A stretch of 64,000 nt of DNA from Xestospongia muta (GCA_963693285.1 OY848930.1:1-64000); one strand, 5' to 3'; positions 37,701 through 48,469 are shown, counted from the stretch's first letter. Made by a program: numbers and translations. The notes: generated by a model not told the origin, from the sequence alone.

Positions 37701-40700
37701 TAAATGTACATGTAAATTAATGAATTTGTTTTGTTTTTTTACACACTTTAAAGAATGAAATTGCTTCAAATTTTTTTATGATTATAGCTATATAGGTCCT
37801 TGTTAAGATACGTTAGTATTACTGCTCTAAAATGTTGCATTGTCCTTTTAAAAATGTTTATATAATGCCCTTTGTTTTACTAGTAAATGTACATGTAAAT
37901 TAATGAATTCGTTTTGGTTTTTTACAGACTTTAAAGAATGAAATTGCTTCAAATTTTTTTATGATGATAGCTATATAGGTCCTTGTTAAGTGACGTTAGT
38001 ATTATTGCTCTAAAATGTTGTATTGTCCTTTTAAAAATGTTTATATAATGCCCTTTGTTTTACTAGTAAATGTACATGTAAATTAATGAATTTGTTTTGT
38101 TTTTTTACACACTTTAAAGAATGAAATTGCTTCAAATTTTTTTATGATTATAGCTATATAGGTCCTTGTTAAGTGACGTTAGTATTACTGTTCTAAAATA
38201 TTGCATTGTCCTTTTAAAAATGTTTATATAATGCCCTTTGTTTTACTAGTAAATGTACATGTAAATTAATGAATTTGTTTTGTTTTTTTACACACTTTAA
38301 AGAATGAAATTGCTTCAAATTTTTTTATGATTATAGCTATATAGGTCCTTGTTAAGATACGTTAGTATTACTGCTCTAAAATGTTGCATTGTCCTTTTAA
38401 AAATGCTTTTAAAAATGCCCTTTGTTTTACTAGTAAATGTACATGTAAGTTAATGAATTAATATTGGTTTTTTTACAGACTTTAAAGAATGAAATTGCTT
38501 CAAATTTTCTTATGATGATAGCTATATAGGTCCTTGTTAAGTGACATTAGTATTATTGCTCAAAAATGTTGCATTGTCCTTTTAAAAATGTTTATATAAT
38601 GCCCTTTGTTTTACTAGTAAATGTACATGTAAATTAATGAATTCGTTTTGTTTTTTTACACACTTTAAAGAATGAAATTGCTTCAAATTTTTTTATGATG
38701 ATAGCTATATAGGTCCTTGTTAAGTGACGTTAGTATTACTGCTCTAAAATGTTGCATTGTCCTTTTAAAAATCTTTATATAATGCCCTTTGTTTTACTAG
38801 TAAATGTACATGTAAATTAATGAATTTGTTTTGTTTTTTTACACACTTTAAAGAATGAAATTGCTTCAAATTTTTTTATGATTATAGCTATATAGGTCCT
38901 TGTTAAGTGACGTTAGTATTACTGTTCTAAAATATTGCATTGTCCTTTTAAAAATGTTTATATAATGCCCTTTGTTTTACTAGTAAATGTACATGTAAAT
39001 TAATGAATTTGTTTTGTTTTTTTACACACTTTAAAGAATGAAATTGCTTCAAATTCTTTTATGATTATAGCTATATAGGTCCTTGTTAAGATACGTTAGT
39101 ATTACTGCTCTAAAATGTTGCATTGTCCTTTTAAAAATGCTTTTAAAAATGCCCTTTGTTTTACTAGTAAATGTACATGTAAGTTAATGAATTAATATTG
39201 GTTTTTTTACAGACTTTAAAGAATGAAATTGCTTCAAATTTTCTTATGATGATAGCTATATAGGTCCTTGTTAAGTGACATTAGTATTATTGCTCAAAAA
39301 TGTTGCATTGTCCTTTTAAAAATGTTTATATAATGCCCTTTGTTTTACTAGTAAATGTACATGTAAATTAATGAATTCGTTTTGTTTTTTTACACACTTT
39401 AAAGAATGAAATTGCTTCAAATTTTTTTATGATGATAGCTATATAGGTCCTTGTTAAGTGACGTTAGTATTACTGCTCTAAAATGTTGCATTGTCCTTTT
39501 AAAAATCTTTATATAATGCCCTTTGTTTACTAGTAAATGTACATGTAAATTAATGAATTCATTTTGTTTTTTTTACAGACTTTAGAAATTGCTTCAAATT
39601 TTTTTATAATGATAGGTATATAGGTCCTTGTTAAGTGACGTTAGTATTACTGCTCTAAAATGTTGCATTGTCCTTTTAAAAATGTTTATATAATGCCCTT
39701 TGTTTTACTAGTAAATGTACATGTAAATTAATGAATTTGTTTTGGTTTTTTACAGACTTTAAAGAATGAAATTGCTACAAATTTTTTTATGATGATAGCT
39801 ATATAGGTCCTTGTTAAGTGGCGTTAGTATTACTGTTCTAAAATGTTGCATTATCCTTTTAAAAATGTTTATATAATGCCCTTTGTTTTACTAGTAAATG
39901 TACATGTAAATTAATGAATTCGTTTTGGTTTTTTTTAAAGACTTTAAAGAATGAAATTGCTACAAATTTTTTTATGATGATAGCTATATAGGTCCTTGTT
40001 AAGTGACGTTAGTATTACTGCTCTTAAATGTTGCGTTGTCCTTTTAAAAATGGTTAAAAAAATGCCCTTTGTTTTACTAATAAATGTACATGTAAATTAA
40101 TGAATTCGTTTTGGTTTTTTTACTGACTTTAACAACATTTCTAAGCACAAACAATTATTCTACTTAACAACGACCTATATAGCTATTATCATAAAAAATT
40201 TGAAGCGATTTCATTTTTTTGCCATTTTTGGCTCGAGACCATGGACTATAGTCCATGGTCTCGAGCCAAAAATTGAGAATTTGGTTGACGTCACGAAATC
40301 GCGTGAATTTTTTTATGATGATAGCTATATAGGTCCTTGTTAAGTGACGTTAGTATTACTGTTCTAAAATGTTGCATTATCCTTTTAAAAATGTTTATAT
40401 AATCCCATTTGTTTTACTAGTAAATGTACATGTAAATTAATGAATTTTTGTTTTTTTACACACTTTAAAGAATGAAATTGCTTCAAATTTTTTTATGATT
40501 ATAGCTATATAGGTCCTTGTTAAGATACGTTAGTATTACTGCTCTAAAATGTTGCATTGTCCTTTTAAAAATGTTTATATAATGCCCTTTGTTTTACTAG
40601 TAAATGTACATGTAAATTAATGAATTCGTTTTGGTTTTTTACAGACTTTAAAGAATGAAATTGCTTCAAATTTTTTTATGATGATAGCTATATAGGTTAT

Positions 40701-43700
40701 TGTTAAGTGACGTTAGTATTACTGCTCTAAAATGTTGTATTGTCCTTTTAAAAATCTTTATATAATGCCCTTTGTTTTACTAGTAAATGTACATGTAAAT
40801 TAATGAATTTGTTTTGTTTTTTTACACACTTTAAAGAATGAAATTGCTTCAAATTTTTTTATGATTATAGCTATATAGGTCCTTGTTAAGATACGTTAGT
40901 ATTACTGCTCTAAAATGTTGCATTGTCCTTTTAAAAATGCTTTTAAAATGCCCTTTGTTTTACTAGTAAATGTACATGTAAGTTAATGAATTAATATTGG
41001 TTTTTTTACAGACTTTAAAGAATGAAATTGCTTCAAATTTTCTTATGATGATAGCTATATAGGTCCTTGTTAAGTGACATTAGTATTATTGCTCAAAAAT
41101 GTTGCATTGTCCTTTTAAAAATGTTTATATAATGCCCTTTGTTTTACTAGTAAATGTACATGTAAATTAATGAATTCGTTTTGTTTTTTTACACACTTTA
41201 AAGAATGAAATTGCTTCAAATTTTTTTATGATGATAGCTATATAGGTCCTTGTTAAGTGACGTTAGTATTACTGCTCTAAAATGTTGCATTGTCCTTTTA
41301 AAAATCTTTATATAATGCCCTTTGTTTTACTAGTAAATGTACATGTAAATTAATGAATTCATTTTGTTTTTTTTACAGACTTTAAAGAATGAAATTGCTT
41401 CAAAGTTTTTTATAATGATAGGTATATAGGTCCTTGTTAAGTGACGTTAGTATTACTGCTCTAAAATGTTGCATTGTCCTTTTAAAAATGTTTATATAAT
41501 GCCCTTTGTTTTACTAGTAAATGTACATGTAAATTAATGAATTTGTTTTGGTTTTTTACAGACTTTAAAGAATGAAATTGCTACAAATTTTTTTATGATG
41601 ATAGCTATATAGGTCCTTGTTAAAATACATTAGTATTACTGCTCTAAAATATTGCATTGTCCTTTTAAAATGTTTATATAATGCCCTGTGTTCTACTAGT
41701 AAATGTACATGTAAATTAATGAATTCGTTTTGGTTTTTTTACTGACTTTAACAACATTTCTAAGCACAAACAATTATTCTACTTAACAACGACCTATATA
41801 GCTATTATCATAAAAAATTTGAAGCGATTTCATTTTTTTGCCATTTTTGGCTCGAGACCATGGACTATAGTCCATGGTCTCGAGCCAAAAATTGAGAATT
41901 TGGTCCACGTCACGAAATCGCGTGAATTTTTTTATGATGATAGCTATATAGGTCCTTGTTAAGTGACGTTAGTATTACTGTTCTAAAATATTGCATTGTC
42001 CTTTTAAAAATGTTTATATAATGCCCTTTGTTTTACTAGTAAATGTACATGTAAATTAATGAAATTGTTTTGTTTTTTTACACACTTTAAAGAATGAAAT
42101 TGCTTCAAATGTTTTTATGATTATAGCTATATAGGTCCTTGTTAAGATACATTAGTATTACTGCTCTAAAATGTTGCATTGTCCTTTTAAAAATGCTTTT
42201 AAAAATGCCCTTTGTTTTACTAGTAAATGTACATGTAAATTAATGAATTCGTATTGGTTTTTTTACAGACTTTAAAGAATGAAATTGCTTCAAATTTTCT
42301 TATGATGATAGCTATATAGGTCCTTGTTAAGTGACATTAGTATTATTGCTCAAAAATGTTGCATTGTCCTTTTAAAAATGTTTATATAATGCCCTTTGTT
42401 TTACTAGTAAATGTACATGTAAATTAATGAATTCGTTTTGTTTTTTTACAGACTTTAAAGAATGAAATTGCTTCAAATTTTTTTAAGATGATAGCTATAT
42501 AGGTCCTTGTTAAGTGACGTTAGTATTACTGCTCTAAAATGTTGCATTATCCTTTTAAAAATGTTTATATAATGCCCTTTGTTTTACTAGTAAATGTACA
42601 TGTAAATTAATGAATTCATTTTGTTTTTTTTACAGACTTTAAAGAATGAAATTGCTTCAAATTTTTTTATAATGATAGGTATATAGGTCCTTGTTAAGTG
42701 ACGTTAGTATTACTGCTCTAAAATGTTGCATTGTCCTTTTAAAAATGTTTATATAATGCCTTTTGTTCTACTAGTAAATGTACATGCAAATTAATGAATT
42801 TGTTTTGTTTTTTTTTACAGACTTTAAAGAATGAAATTGCTTCATTTTTTTTTATAATGATAGCTATATAGGTCCTTGTTAAGATACGTTAGTATTACTG
42901 CTTTAAAATGTTGCATTGTACTTTTAAAAATTTTTATATAATGCCCTTTGTTTTACTAGTAAATGTACATGTAAATTAATGAATTCGTTTTGGTTTTTTT
43001 ACTGACTTTAAAGAATGAAATTGCTTCAAATTTTTTGTGATGATAGCTGTATAGGTTCTTGTTAAGTGACGTTAGTATTACTGCTCTAAAATGTTGTATT
43101 GTACCTTTAAAAATGTCTATATAATGCCCTTTGTTTTACTAGTAAATGTACATGTAAATTAATGAATTCATTTTTGTTTTTTTATAGACTTTAAAGAATG
43201 AAATTGCTTCAAATTTTTTGTGATGATATGTATATAGGTCCTTGTTAGGATACGTTAGTATTACTGCTCTAAACTGTTGCATTATCCTTTTAAAAATGTT
43301 TATATAATGCCCTTTGTTTCACTAGTAAATGTACATGTAAATTAATGAATTCGTTTTGGTTTTTTTTACTGACTTTAACAACATTTCTAAGCACAAACAA
43401 TTATTCTACTTAACAAGGACCTATATAGCTATCATCATAAAAAATTTGAAGCAATTTCATTTTTTTGACATTTTTGGCTCGAGACCATGGACTATAGTCC
43501 ATGGTCTCGAGCCAAAAATTGAGAATTTGGTCCACGCCACAAAATCACTTGAATTTTTTTATGAAGTTAGCTATATAGGTCCTTGTTAAGTGACGTTAGT
43601 ATTACTGCTCTAAAATGTTGCATTATCCTTTTAAAAATGTTTATATAATGCCCTTTGTTTCACTAGTAAATGTACATGTAAATTAATGAATTCGTTTTGG

Positions 43701-45166
43701 TTTTTTTTACTGACTTTAACAACATTTCTAAGCACAAACAATTATTCTACTTAACAAGGACCTATATAGCTATCATCATGAAAAATTTGAAGCAATTTCA
43801 TTTTTTTGCCATTTTTGGCTCGAGACCATGGACTATAGTCCATGGTCTCGAGCCAAAAATTGAGAATTTGGTCCACGCCACAAAATCACTTGAATTTTTT
43901 TATGAAGTTAGCTATATAGGTCCTTGTTAAGTGACGTTAGTATTACTGCTCTAAAATGTTGCATTATCCTTTTAAAAATGTTTATATAATGCCCTTTGTT
44001 CTACTAGTAAATGTACATGTAAATTAATGAATTCGTTTTGGTTTTTTTACAGACTTTAAAGAATGTAATTGCTTCAAATGTTTTGTGATGATAGCTATAT
44101 AGGTCCTTGTTAAGTGACATTAGTATTGCACCAATTTGGGGTTACCTAAGCATTAATTGATTTTACTACCAGGCATGGGGCCAAATACATTGGTACTTGT
44201 ACTTAAGTACTATAAGTACAGCTATGAAAGTATCCTTTATTTCTGCACAGTACTTGTACTTAAGTACTGAACTATGTACTTACAAGTACTTAAATACTTG
44301 TAAGTACTTTAAAGTACTTGAATACATTTAAGTCCTTTTAATTTTACCCATCAAGTTGACAAAGTTAACTCTACTCAAGTTCGTGTTGAGGGTAGTTTTG
44401 AACTACCTTCAAAGAAGAGCAAAACCTTATTTAGCTTCGTACTAGAGCCCGAGGCTGAAAGCGTACCTTTCCAGAGTCATTCAAACACAGACAATTACAT
44501 AGCATCTCCTTGTATCTCCATTGATACAAATCCAGCCAAGAAAAAAATCATAGAAAGTGTCCATCTCTTGTAAAGCTTGCCAAAAAATTTCTTAGAGTAC
44601 CTTCTTTATCCTCATCAATAGAGAGGCTGTTCAGCAAAGTGGGAAAATTTTTCAGAAAGATATAGACGGAGTGATGATTAATTTAAACAGTTGAAGTCTG
44701 TAAGATATATGATACTGTTTGACATATGGATCTTTTGATCAGTATCTAAGTAGTAAGCACTACCAAGCACATCCTAATTCATTATATCTATCAGTTGAAG
44801 CATTTGTACTTGTACTTGTAATTAAGTACATCTTTATTATTGGAGCTTGTACTTGTATTTTAAATATTTCAAAATTATTTGTACTATACTGAAGTCCTTA
44901 CAAATGTACTTGGTCCCATATCTGTTTACTACATCTATAATGGCATCTATAATACATATATTAAATACCTTGATCCTCTGACACCTTGATCTACAAAGAA
45001 TGAGATGAAATTCTAATTAATACCCATCAAGAAAACATACTTCAAATATCCTCAAAAGAGATGTAGAGGCTACAGCAACATTCTCTCGATGTAAGTCAAA
45101 GAAATGACAATTTAGGCAATGTTCTACGCCAGTAGGTGGATGAACATCTCTGTATATTGCATACAT
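22784..45166 (-). CDS. CPSF1: CPSF1, 160-kDa cleavage and polyadenylation specificity factor subunit
   Basis: Scaffold subunit of the nuclear complex that recognises the mRNA poly(A) signal; it forms beta-propellers of the MMS1-N/CPSF-A class. Exon 1 (45041-45166) reads [20 protein letters not shown], a classic CPSF1 start. Exon 2 is only 22 nt (44969-44990). Exon 3 (29973-30091) continues with [12 protein letters not shown] and LTFDDAK. Further exons carry [28 protein letters not shown] and VPKPLG, then [50 protein letters not shown] and AKQIGTSP. The last exon (22784-22831) ends [13 protein letters not shown]. Most introns are ~50 bp. Intron 2 is 14,877 bp and holds a satellite array and a hAT element. 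The intron at 23402-24905 holds an HS6ST gene. Internal exons were read but not all mapped to the base. Confidence 0.93.
23513..24883 (-). CDS. HS6ST: heparan sulfate 6-O-sulfotransferase, copy A, nested in a CPSF1 intron
   Basis: Intact 456-residue ORF without introns, related to copy B and to HS6ST1-3. A second Met (residue 10, [17 protein letters not shown]) gives the more typical type II signal anchor and may be the real start. The PAPS loop is [10 protein letters not shown], so the usual KTGG has become [47 protein letters not shown] and [16 protein letters not shown] follow. An insertion with extra cysteines ([16 protein letters not shown]) distinguishes it from copy B. The ORF fills 91% of the 1,504-bp CPSF1 intron on the same strand. 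The first ATG is 22 bp after the intron donor. An ATTAAA lies ~30 bp after the stop. Confidence 0.9.
   Translation of the reverse strand: MWVWLICFKMGVLKRKRLFYFILILLSSTLVLWIVYQQRTIDLCCNGTGPGFVEPLLTRGISSFARGNMSLDISTFNLSLPKKNVKNWTLGSDYLVFLHIQRTAGKTFLYYVGSVTQNGIPLCPNWPSSNSTHTPFSKKLGRLMCPIANASYYPNQALLNSLRNKPMSSKEHRKWRTLRRMKRLPEMWLQAEVTYQWPCGIHAFLTATKPCVLKFYNKRYGVRDRRFHYFTILRHPILRYLSEYLYTSYGKAKWNVVTGVGSCDHTLILGNTKPQCFTGYCNGTMISESTLPECYPGIYDRVSWTDVSLTDFMNCPYNWANNRQTWMLADLEQTACSNDSITKEQMETNILKSAKKNLESFAFFGFTEYLKESAMLFEYKFNVQFKDLPQQQHLQDSRSLLKMILLDKNLYNRIIELNKLDIQLYEYALKLFTLKLNEFGLKIDLGKIDSLFNELI
30074..30208. repeat. left copy of ~133-bp flank/hAT-end duplication
   Basis: Starts inside CPSF1 exon 3 (GCACCAACTTGGG is the exon's 5' end on the minus strand). 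It crosses the splice acceptor, includes TTAATTGATTTTACTAC, and then carries the first ~90 bp of the hAT element end (ACATTGGTACTTG, CTTAAGTACTATAAGTAC). It matches 44128-44259 on the far side of the satellite array. Confidence 0.8.
30209..44127. repeat. ~13.9-kb satellite array, ~180-bp monomer, within CPSF1 intron 2
   Basis: Roughly 75 head-to-tail monomers of ~180-183 bp. Each contains TAGCTATATAGGTCCTTGTT, TTAGTATTACTGCTC, GCATTGTCCTTTTAAAAATG, TTTTACTAGTAAATGTACAT and TTTAAAGAATGAAATTGC. Monomers differ by recurring variants: a CTTTTAAAAATGCTTTTAAA type, a GGTTAAAAAAATGCC type and GTGACG versus GATACG versus GTGACA. These recur in fixed order, giving multi-monomer higher-order repeats. 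Ten monomers are replaced by a unit carrying a long palindrome. No protein-coding frame is conserved. Diverged single copies occur at 6.1 and 12.7 kb. Confidence 0.95.
30479..43859. repeat. ten copies of a 48-bp perfect palindrome inside the array
   Basis: Copies lie at 30479-30526, 31741-31788, 32814-32861, 33708-33759, 35340-35387, 37505-37552, 40225-40272, 41844-41891, 43471-43518 and 43812-43859. Each arm is TTTTTGGCTCGAGACCATGG followed by ACTA, then its exact complement; the fourth copy has four extra bases at the centre. The flanks are also inverted: before each palindrome the monomer end (CTTAACAA, GACCTATATAGC) appears in reverse, and after it in the usual orientation. The imperfect hairpin arms therefore exceed 100 bp. 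Most copies are followed by GGTTGACGTCACG, which contains a perfect CRE-type TGACGTCA. Confidence 0.95.
44128..44259. repeat. right copy of ~133-bp duplication, with decayed exon 3 edge
   Basis: Partner of 30074-30208. It keeps the TAG acceptor and the first ~19 bases of CPSF1 exon 3 in mutated form (GCACCAATTTGGGGTTAC on the plus strand), then TTAATTGATTTTACTAC and the hAT end. For the minus-strand CPSF1 transcript this is a decoy 3' splice site ~14 kb ahead of the real exon 3. Confidence 0.8.
44170..44924 (-). mobile_element. degenerate 755-bp hAT-superfamily element
   Basis: It is flanked by perfect 8-bp target-site duplications TTTACTAC (44162-44169 and 44925-44932). The 24-bp terminal inverted repeats begin CAG, as in hAT elements: CAGGCATGGGGCCAAATACA at the left and CAGATATGGGACCAAGTACA at the right when reverse-complemented; 20 of 24 bases match. 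The subterminal regions are dense in TACTTGTACTTAAGTAC. Internal plus-strand frames keep transposase pieces: [20 protein letters not shown] near 44390-44460, and the C-terminal dimerisation motif [19 protein letters not shown] near 44585-44650. Frames are broken and the catalytic core is missing, so it is an internally deleted remnant. The strand is arbitrary; the remnant ORF reads on plus. Confidence 0.85.
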
Positions 45167-45198
45167 CTTGTTTAGGTCACCACGTGTTTATAACGGAC

Positions 45199-45258
45199 GT
45201 AAACGGAAACGTTCTGAAATTTATACATAAACGAAAAGGAGTTAATAACTCCGTATAC
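45199..45258 (-). promoter_or_regulatory. GTATACGGAA-type element, copy B1 (CPSF1 side)
   Basis: 60 bp. It opens GTAAACGGAAACGTTCTGAA and closes CTCCGTATAC. Its edge is 32 bp upstream of the CPSF1 ATG. The first 30 bases match copy A at 60039 almost exactly. Confidence 0.6.
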
Positions 45259-45267
45259 TCATTTCAA

Positions 45268-45335
45268 GTATACGGAAACATTCTATAATTTATATGGACA
45301 AAGTAGTAGGAAAAAAAATAACTGCTTCCGTATAC
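45268..45335 (+). promoter_or_regulatory. GTATACGGAA-type element, copy B2 (DUSP side)
   Basis: 68 bp. It opens GTATACGGAAACATTCTATA and closes CTTCCGTATAC. Its edge is 42 bp upstream of the DUSP ATG. It is the same length as copy A, with inverted 10-bp ends GTATACGGAA and TTCCGTATAC. Confidence 0.6.
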
Positions 45336-45377
45336 TATGGGCGGGGATGACTACACCTCTTTGTTGACTAAGTGATA

Positions 45378-46331
45378 ATGGGGAATAGTATAGACAAAGT
45401 AATTACTTTAAATGATGTTATTAAACAAGCTATCTCTCCCCTAGGTTTGTACTGGACTATATGTTGGAGGGTTAATGGGTAAGTGATCATGTGACATATA
45501 TATTATAGTCATGTGACTTATCATCAGGTGCTACTAAGAAGGAAATTCTCAAAGAAAACAATATCACTCATGTCCTGACATTACTAGACAATGCTCAACC
45601 GCATTTTCCTGAAGTAAATATGTTAATTCTAGTAATTTAATAAATACATTATATCTTATAGGATTTCACTTATAAATGTATCACTATATCGGACAGTCCT
45701 ACTTGTAATCTGTTAGTTGATATAACACATTGTAATATTATCACTCAAATTATATAGTGGACAACATTTTAAAGAATGTCTAGAATTTATTCATCAGTGT
45801 CGGTAAGTCTTTGTTTCCATGACAACCATGATGAATTTGTGATCACTTTTATTATAGAGTTCAAGGTGGTTCGTGTTATGTCCATTGGTAAGAGACTTTG
45901 TCCACTAAATATAGTTCACTTTTTTATTGTAGTGCTGCTGGTATATCTCGCTCAGTAACAATATGTACAATGTATATATTAACAGTATCTTCATTGACTT
46001 ATGATGAAGCTATGGCTATAATGCAATATCGTCGTAGTCCAGCTAGTCCCAACTTTGGCTTTAGAATGCAACTAAAAAAATATGTCAAAACAACACTAGA
46101 ATCAGTATGTCAAAGATGATGTCATTATGATTTCATTGTTATTATTAGGAACGTCAACGATTGAAGACGGATTATCCCCATAATCCTCTCAGAGATGAAA
46201 TAGAATTGGAACAAACCAAAGCTGAAGCATTTGAAATGTTTGCTAAAAATGGACGTCCACCTCTACCAAGTGACGATGATGCCTATGTGGATATGTACAC
46301 TTTGGACAAGAGTGAATCTGATGATGACTAA
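45378..46331 (+). CDS. dual-specificity phosphatase, DUSP15/DUSP22-like
   Basis: Eight exons give a 206-residue protein: 45378-45398, 45445-45478, 45528-45613, 45662-45711, 45758-45802, 45858-45887, 45933-46104 and 46149-46331. All junctions are GT-AG and stay in frame. It begins MGNSIDKVCTGLYVGG, close to the vertebrate DUSP22/DUSP15 N-terminus, and Gly2 is a probable N-myristoylation site. The catalytic motif HCAAGISRSV places Cys at residue 89, and the ISDSP loop supplies the general-acid Asp. SPNFGFRMQLKKY follows, as in the family. An acidic tail ends ESDDD. Membrane-anchored phosphatases of this group act on JNK and FAK-type signalling (family knowledge). It faces YEATS2 tail to tail with 47 bp between stops. 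Confidence 0.9.
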
Positions 46332-46378
46332 TAACATTTATACATGACAATTATTTTTATATTCTTTATAACAAGTAT

Positions 46379-48248
46379 TCACTTTTTATTTAATCCTAAG
46401 CCCAAGTTTGTTAAAAAGTCAAAAAGAGGTGTGGTCTCAATGCAACGATAAACTTGATAAGGTACAATGATCCGGTCATTCAAATCTGATTGGTTATAGC
46501 TTGTTTCCATGGCGACAGCTTTTCTTATTAATTGACAGAGAAACTGTGAACAAGCAGAAAAGATCATGTGATCAACCACATGTAAAAGCATTTTGTCATG
46601 TAACATTGGATATAAAACCACACCCATTTCTCTAGCTGTCATATGTACCCAACGTAACTCAGGAAATTGTGGAACTCTATAAGTAACATTCGCTGAAGTG
46701 GGTGGAGTCACTCCAATCACATCAACATCAGCGTTATCTAAATTATCAGGTAAATCTGGTTGATCAAGTTTATCGATCAGATTTAAGGAGTCAGACAAGG
46801 TACTCAAGTTATAATCATCTGAACAATGACTATGACAGCCTATATCAAATTGGCGTCCACAGAATTTGCAATATTCACTACCAGACTCATTTTCTAAGGG
46901 TGTGTGGCCATTTTCTCGACACCATTTGACAATTTGACGAGTGGTCAATGATGTCATGCCATTTTCTTTGATGTACTGTTTAATAGCTACAGCCCTCATC
47001 CATTCATGAGCTCTCTTCTTTATAATATTCCAACGTTGATATTGTTCCAAGTTGATTGCAGTAAATGGCTCCTCACAATTACCATATAAGGTATATTGCC
47101 TTGCTACAGTATGTAACATAGTCTCTATATTAGGTTGAATGAGCGGAATGGGTGGAGCTAAAGATGTGTGTGGTTTCAGTATGGGAACAGTCGTCTCTCT
47201 TGTAATAATTGTTTGGTAGCAGTAATCATGATCAAGATAAACGGAATCACTTTGTGTTTTCAAAGGAAGAGATATGTAATGGCGTGGAACATTATCTTGA
47301 AGAGATTCGTGACTTTTCAGTAGTTCTACATCAACAATAGTCTCAGCCCCAAGCATCTGATCACCAGTATGAGTCTGGTCTAATTTGAGTGGGTGCAGAA
47401 TATCCACTGGTTTGTGCCGGGAATCTTGAAATAAAAGTTGAACCCTTACAGTGAATTCTCCCCAACCCAATCGAGTAAGATGATAAGGAGATTTAGATAT
47501 TGTTACAATATCATTTGGTTTATAAGTAGGATGCAAAAAGAATGTCACTGATTTAATATATGACTCAAGACTTGGTTCATTTGGACTTCCTCGGACATAA
47601 ATCATCCATTTATGAGACACTTCATCAGTTGTACGTAACGATTTCTTTAAATATTGTGATGTATTTCCTACTATAACATGACGTTTGTCATAAAATCGAG
47701 ACATACTATTGTCATATTCATCACATTGAGATATACTAATCGCTTCGTTTCCAGCAACCTCATCTTTAGATGCCACACCCATTTCATTATGCCAATTTTC
47801 TGGTTCCTCTGGTAAGGACCTATCCATTTCATCCAAAATGGAGACACCTTCCATGTCAAAGTGATCTCTGTCACTTGAAGTTTCACGTACAACATGACTA
47901 CCTTCTTCATGATCAGAGATATCATGATTATAAAACTGTTTCTCAAACTCTGCCCAAGTCTGAGCTGACGATTGTTTATCAACACTTTCTACAGTAGACC
48001 AATAGACAGAGCCCTGTTCCTGTGCCAAAAGACTGAGTCTCAGTCTCTGAAGAGTACATTTAGTTTGCAATATTCTATTTTCAATAATCGATAATTCTTC
48101 TCTCTTGTATGCTGTCTCTTCTATAAGATGACTTTGAAATATTCCATGAATTACCTCTTTCGAATTAGACTACAAGATACAAAATAATTAATAATTGATA
48201 TAATAGTCCTCAGTATACCTTCTCTGTTGAAGGTATCTCCTGCTCCAT
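46379..48248 (-). CDS. YEATS2: YEATS domain protein 2 homologue (ATAC complex subunit)
   Basis: Two exons (48219-48248 and 46379-48169) encode 606 residues; the ATG chosen gives MEQEIPSTEK and is in frame across the intron. The YEATS domain, an acyl-lysine histone reader, spans about residues 170-275, with HKWMIYVRG, IKSVTFFLHPTY and SPYHLTRLGWGEFTVRVQL. C-terminal YEATS2-specific parts follow: a YCKFCGRQFDIGCHSHC cysteine cluster (~443-459) and a helical histone-fold-like segment with LRWVHMTAREMGVVLYPML (~515-533). Human YEATS2 exceeds 1,400 residues; the long low-complexity middle is absent here. The 3' end is 47 bp from the DUSP stop. The 5' end lies 221 bp from the thrombospondin stop. 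Confidence 0.88.
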
Positions 48249-48469
48249 GTGGATCACATGGCCCTCTCAAGCAAAATAAACTATGAATAATTAATTGTTT
48301 TTATTATTATTTTATTAACAAAATGGGAGTATTATATTACATTGTGGTAATACAAAGACATGAAGAGTATATATATATATAAGGACAATTTATTTAGTAG
48401 ATCAATTCAATCTACATGTTATCAATCATTATAGAAAGTCAAAGTTTAGTGAATTCTTTTGCCAAGGAA

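Larger units (their letters stand above)
45167..45377. promoter_or_regulatory. bidirectional CPSF1/DUSP promoter region
   Basis: The 211 bp between the divergent CPSF1 and DUSP start codons must serve both genes (inference from layout). It contains a CACGTG E-box (45181-45186) and two copies of the GTATACGGAA/TTCCGTATAC element. No TATA box was recognised. Confidence 0.65.

Noticed and set aside
30479..43859. CRISPR-like array (palindromic repeats at intervals)
   Set aside because: Spacers are themselves repeated monomers and vary from 0.3 to 2.7 kb, in an intron of an animal gene.
43356..43930. Two near-identical 77-codon ORFs ([19 protein letters not shown])
   Set aside because: They run across satellite monomers and the palindrome and are open only because two adjacent units are nearly identical; other array copies break the frame.
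48070..48070. YEATS2 start at the in-frame TTG (48070)
   Set aside because: The frame stays open upstream to a splice acceptor at 48169/48170 and joins an ATG-starting exon at 48248.
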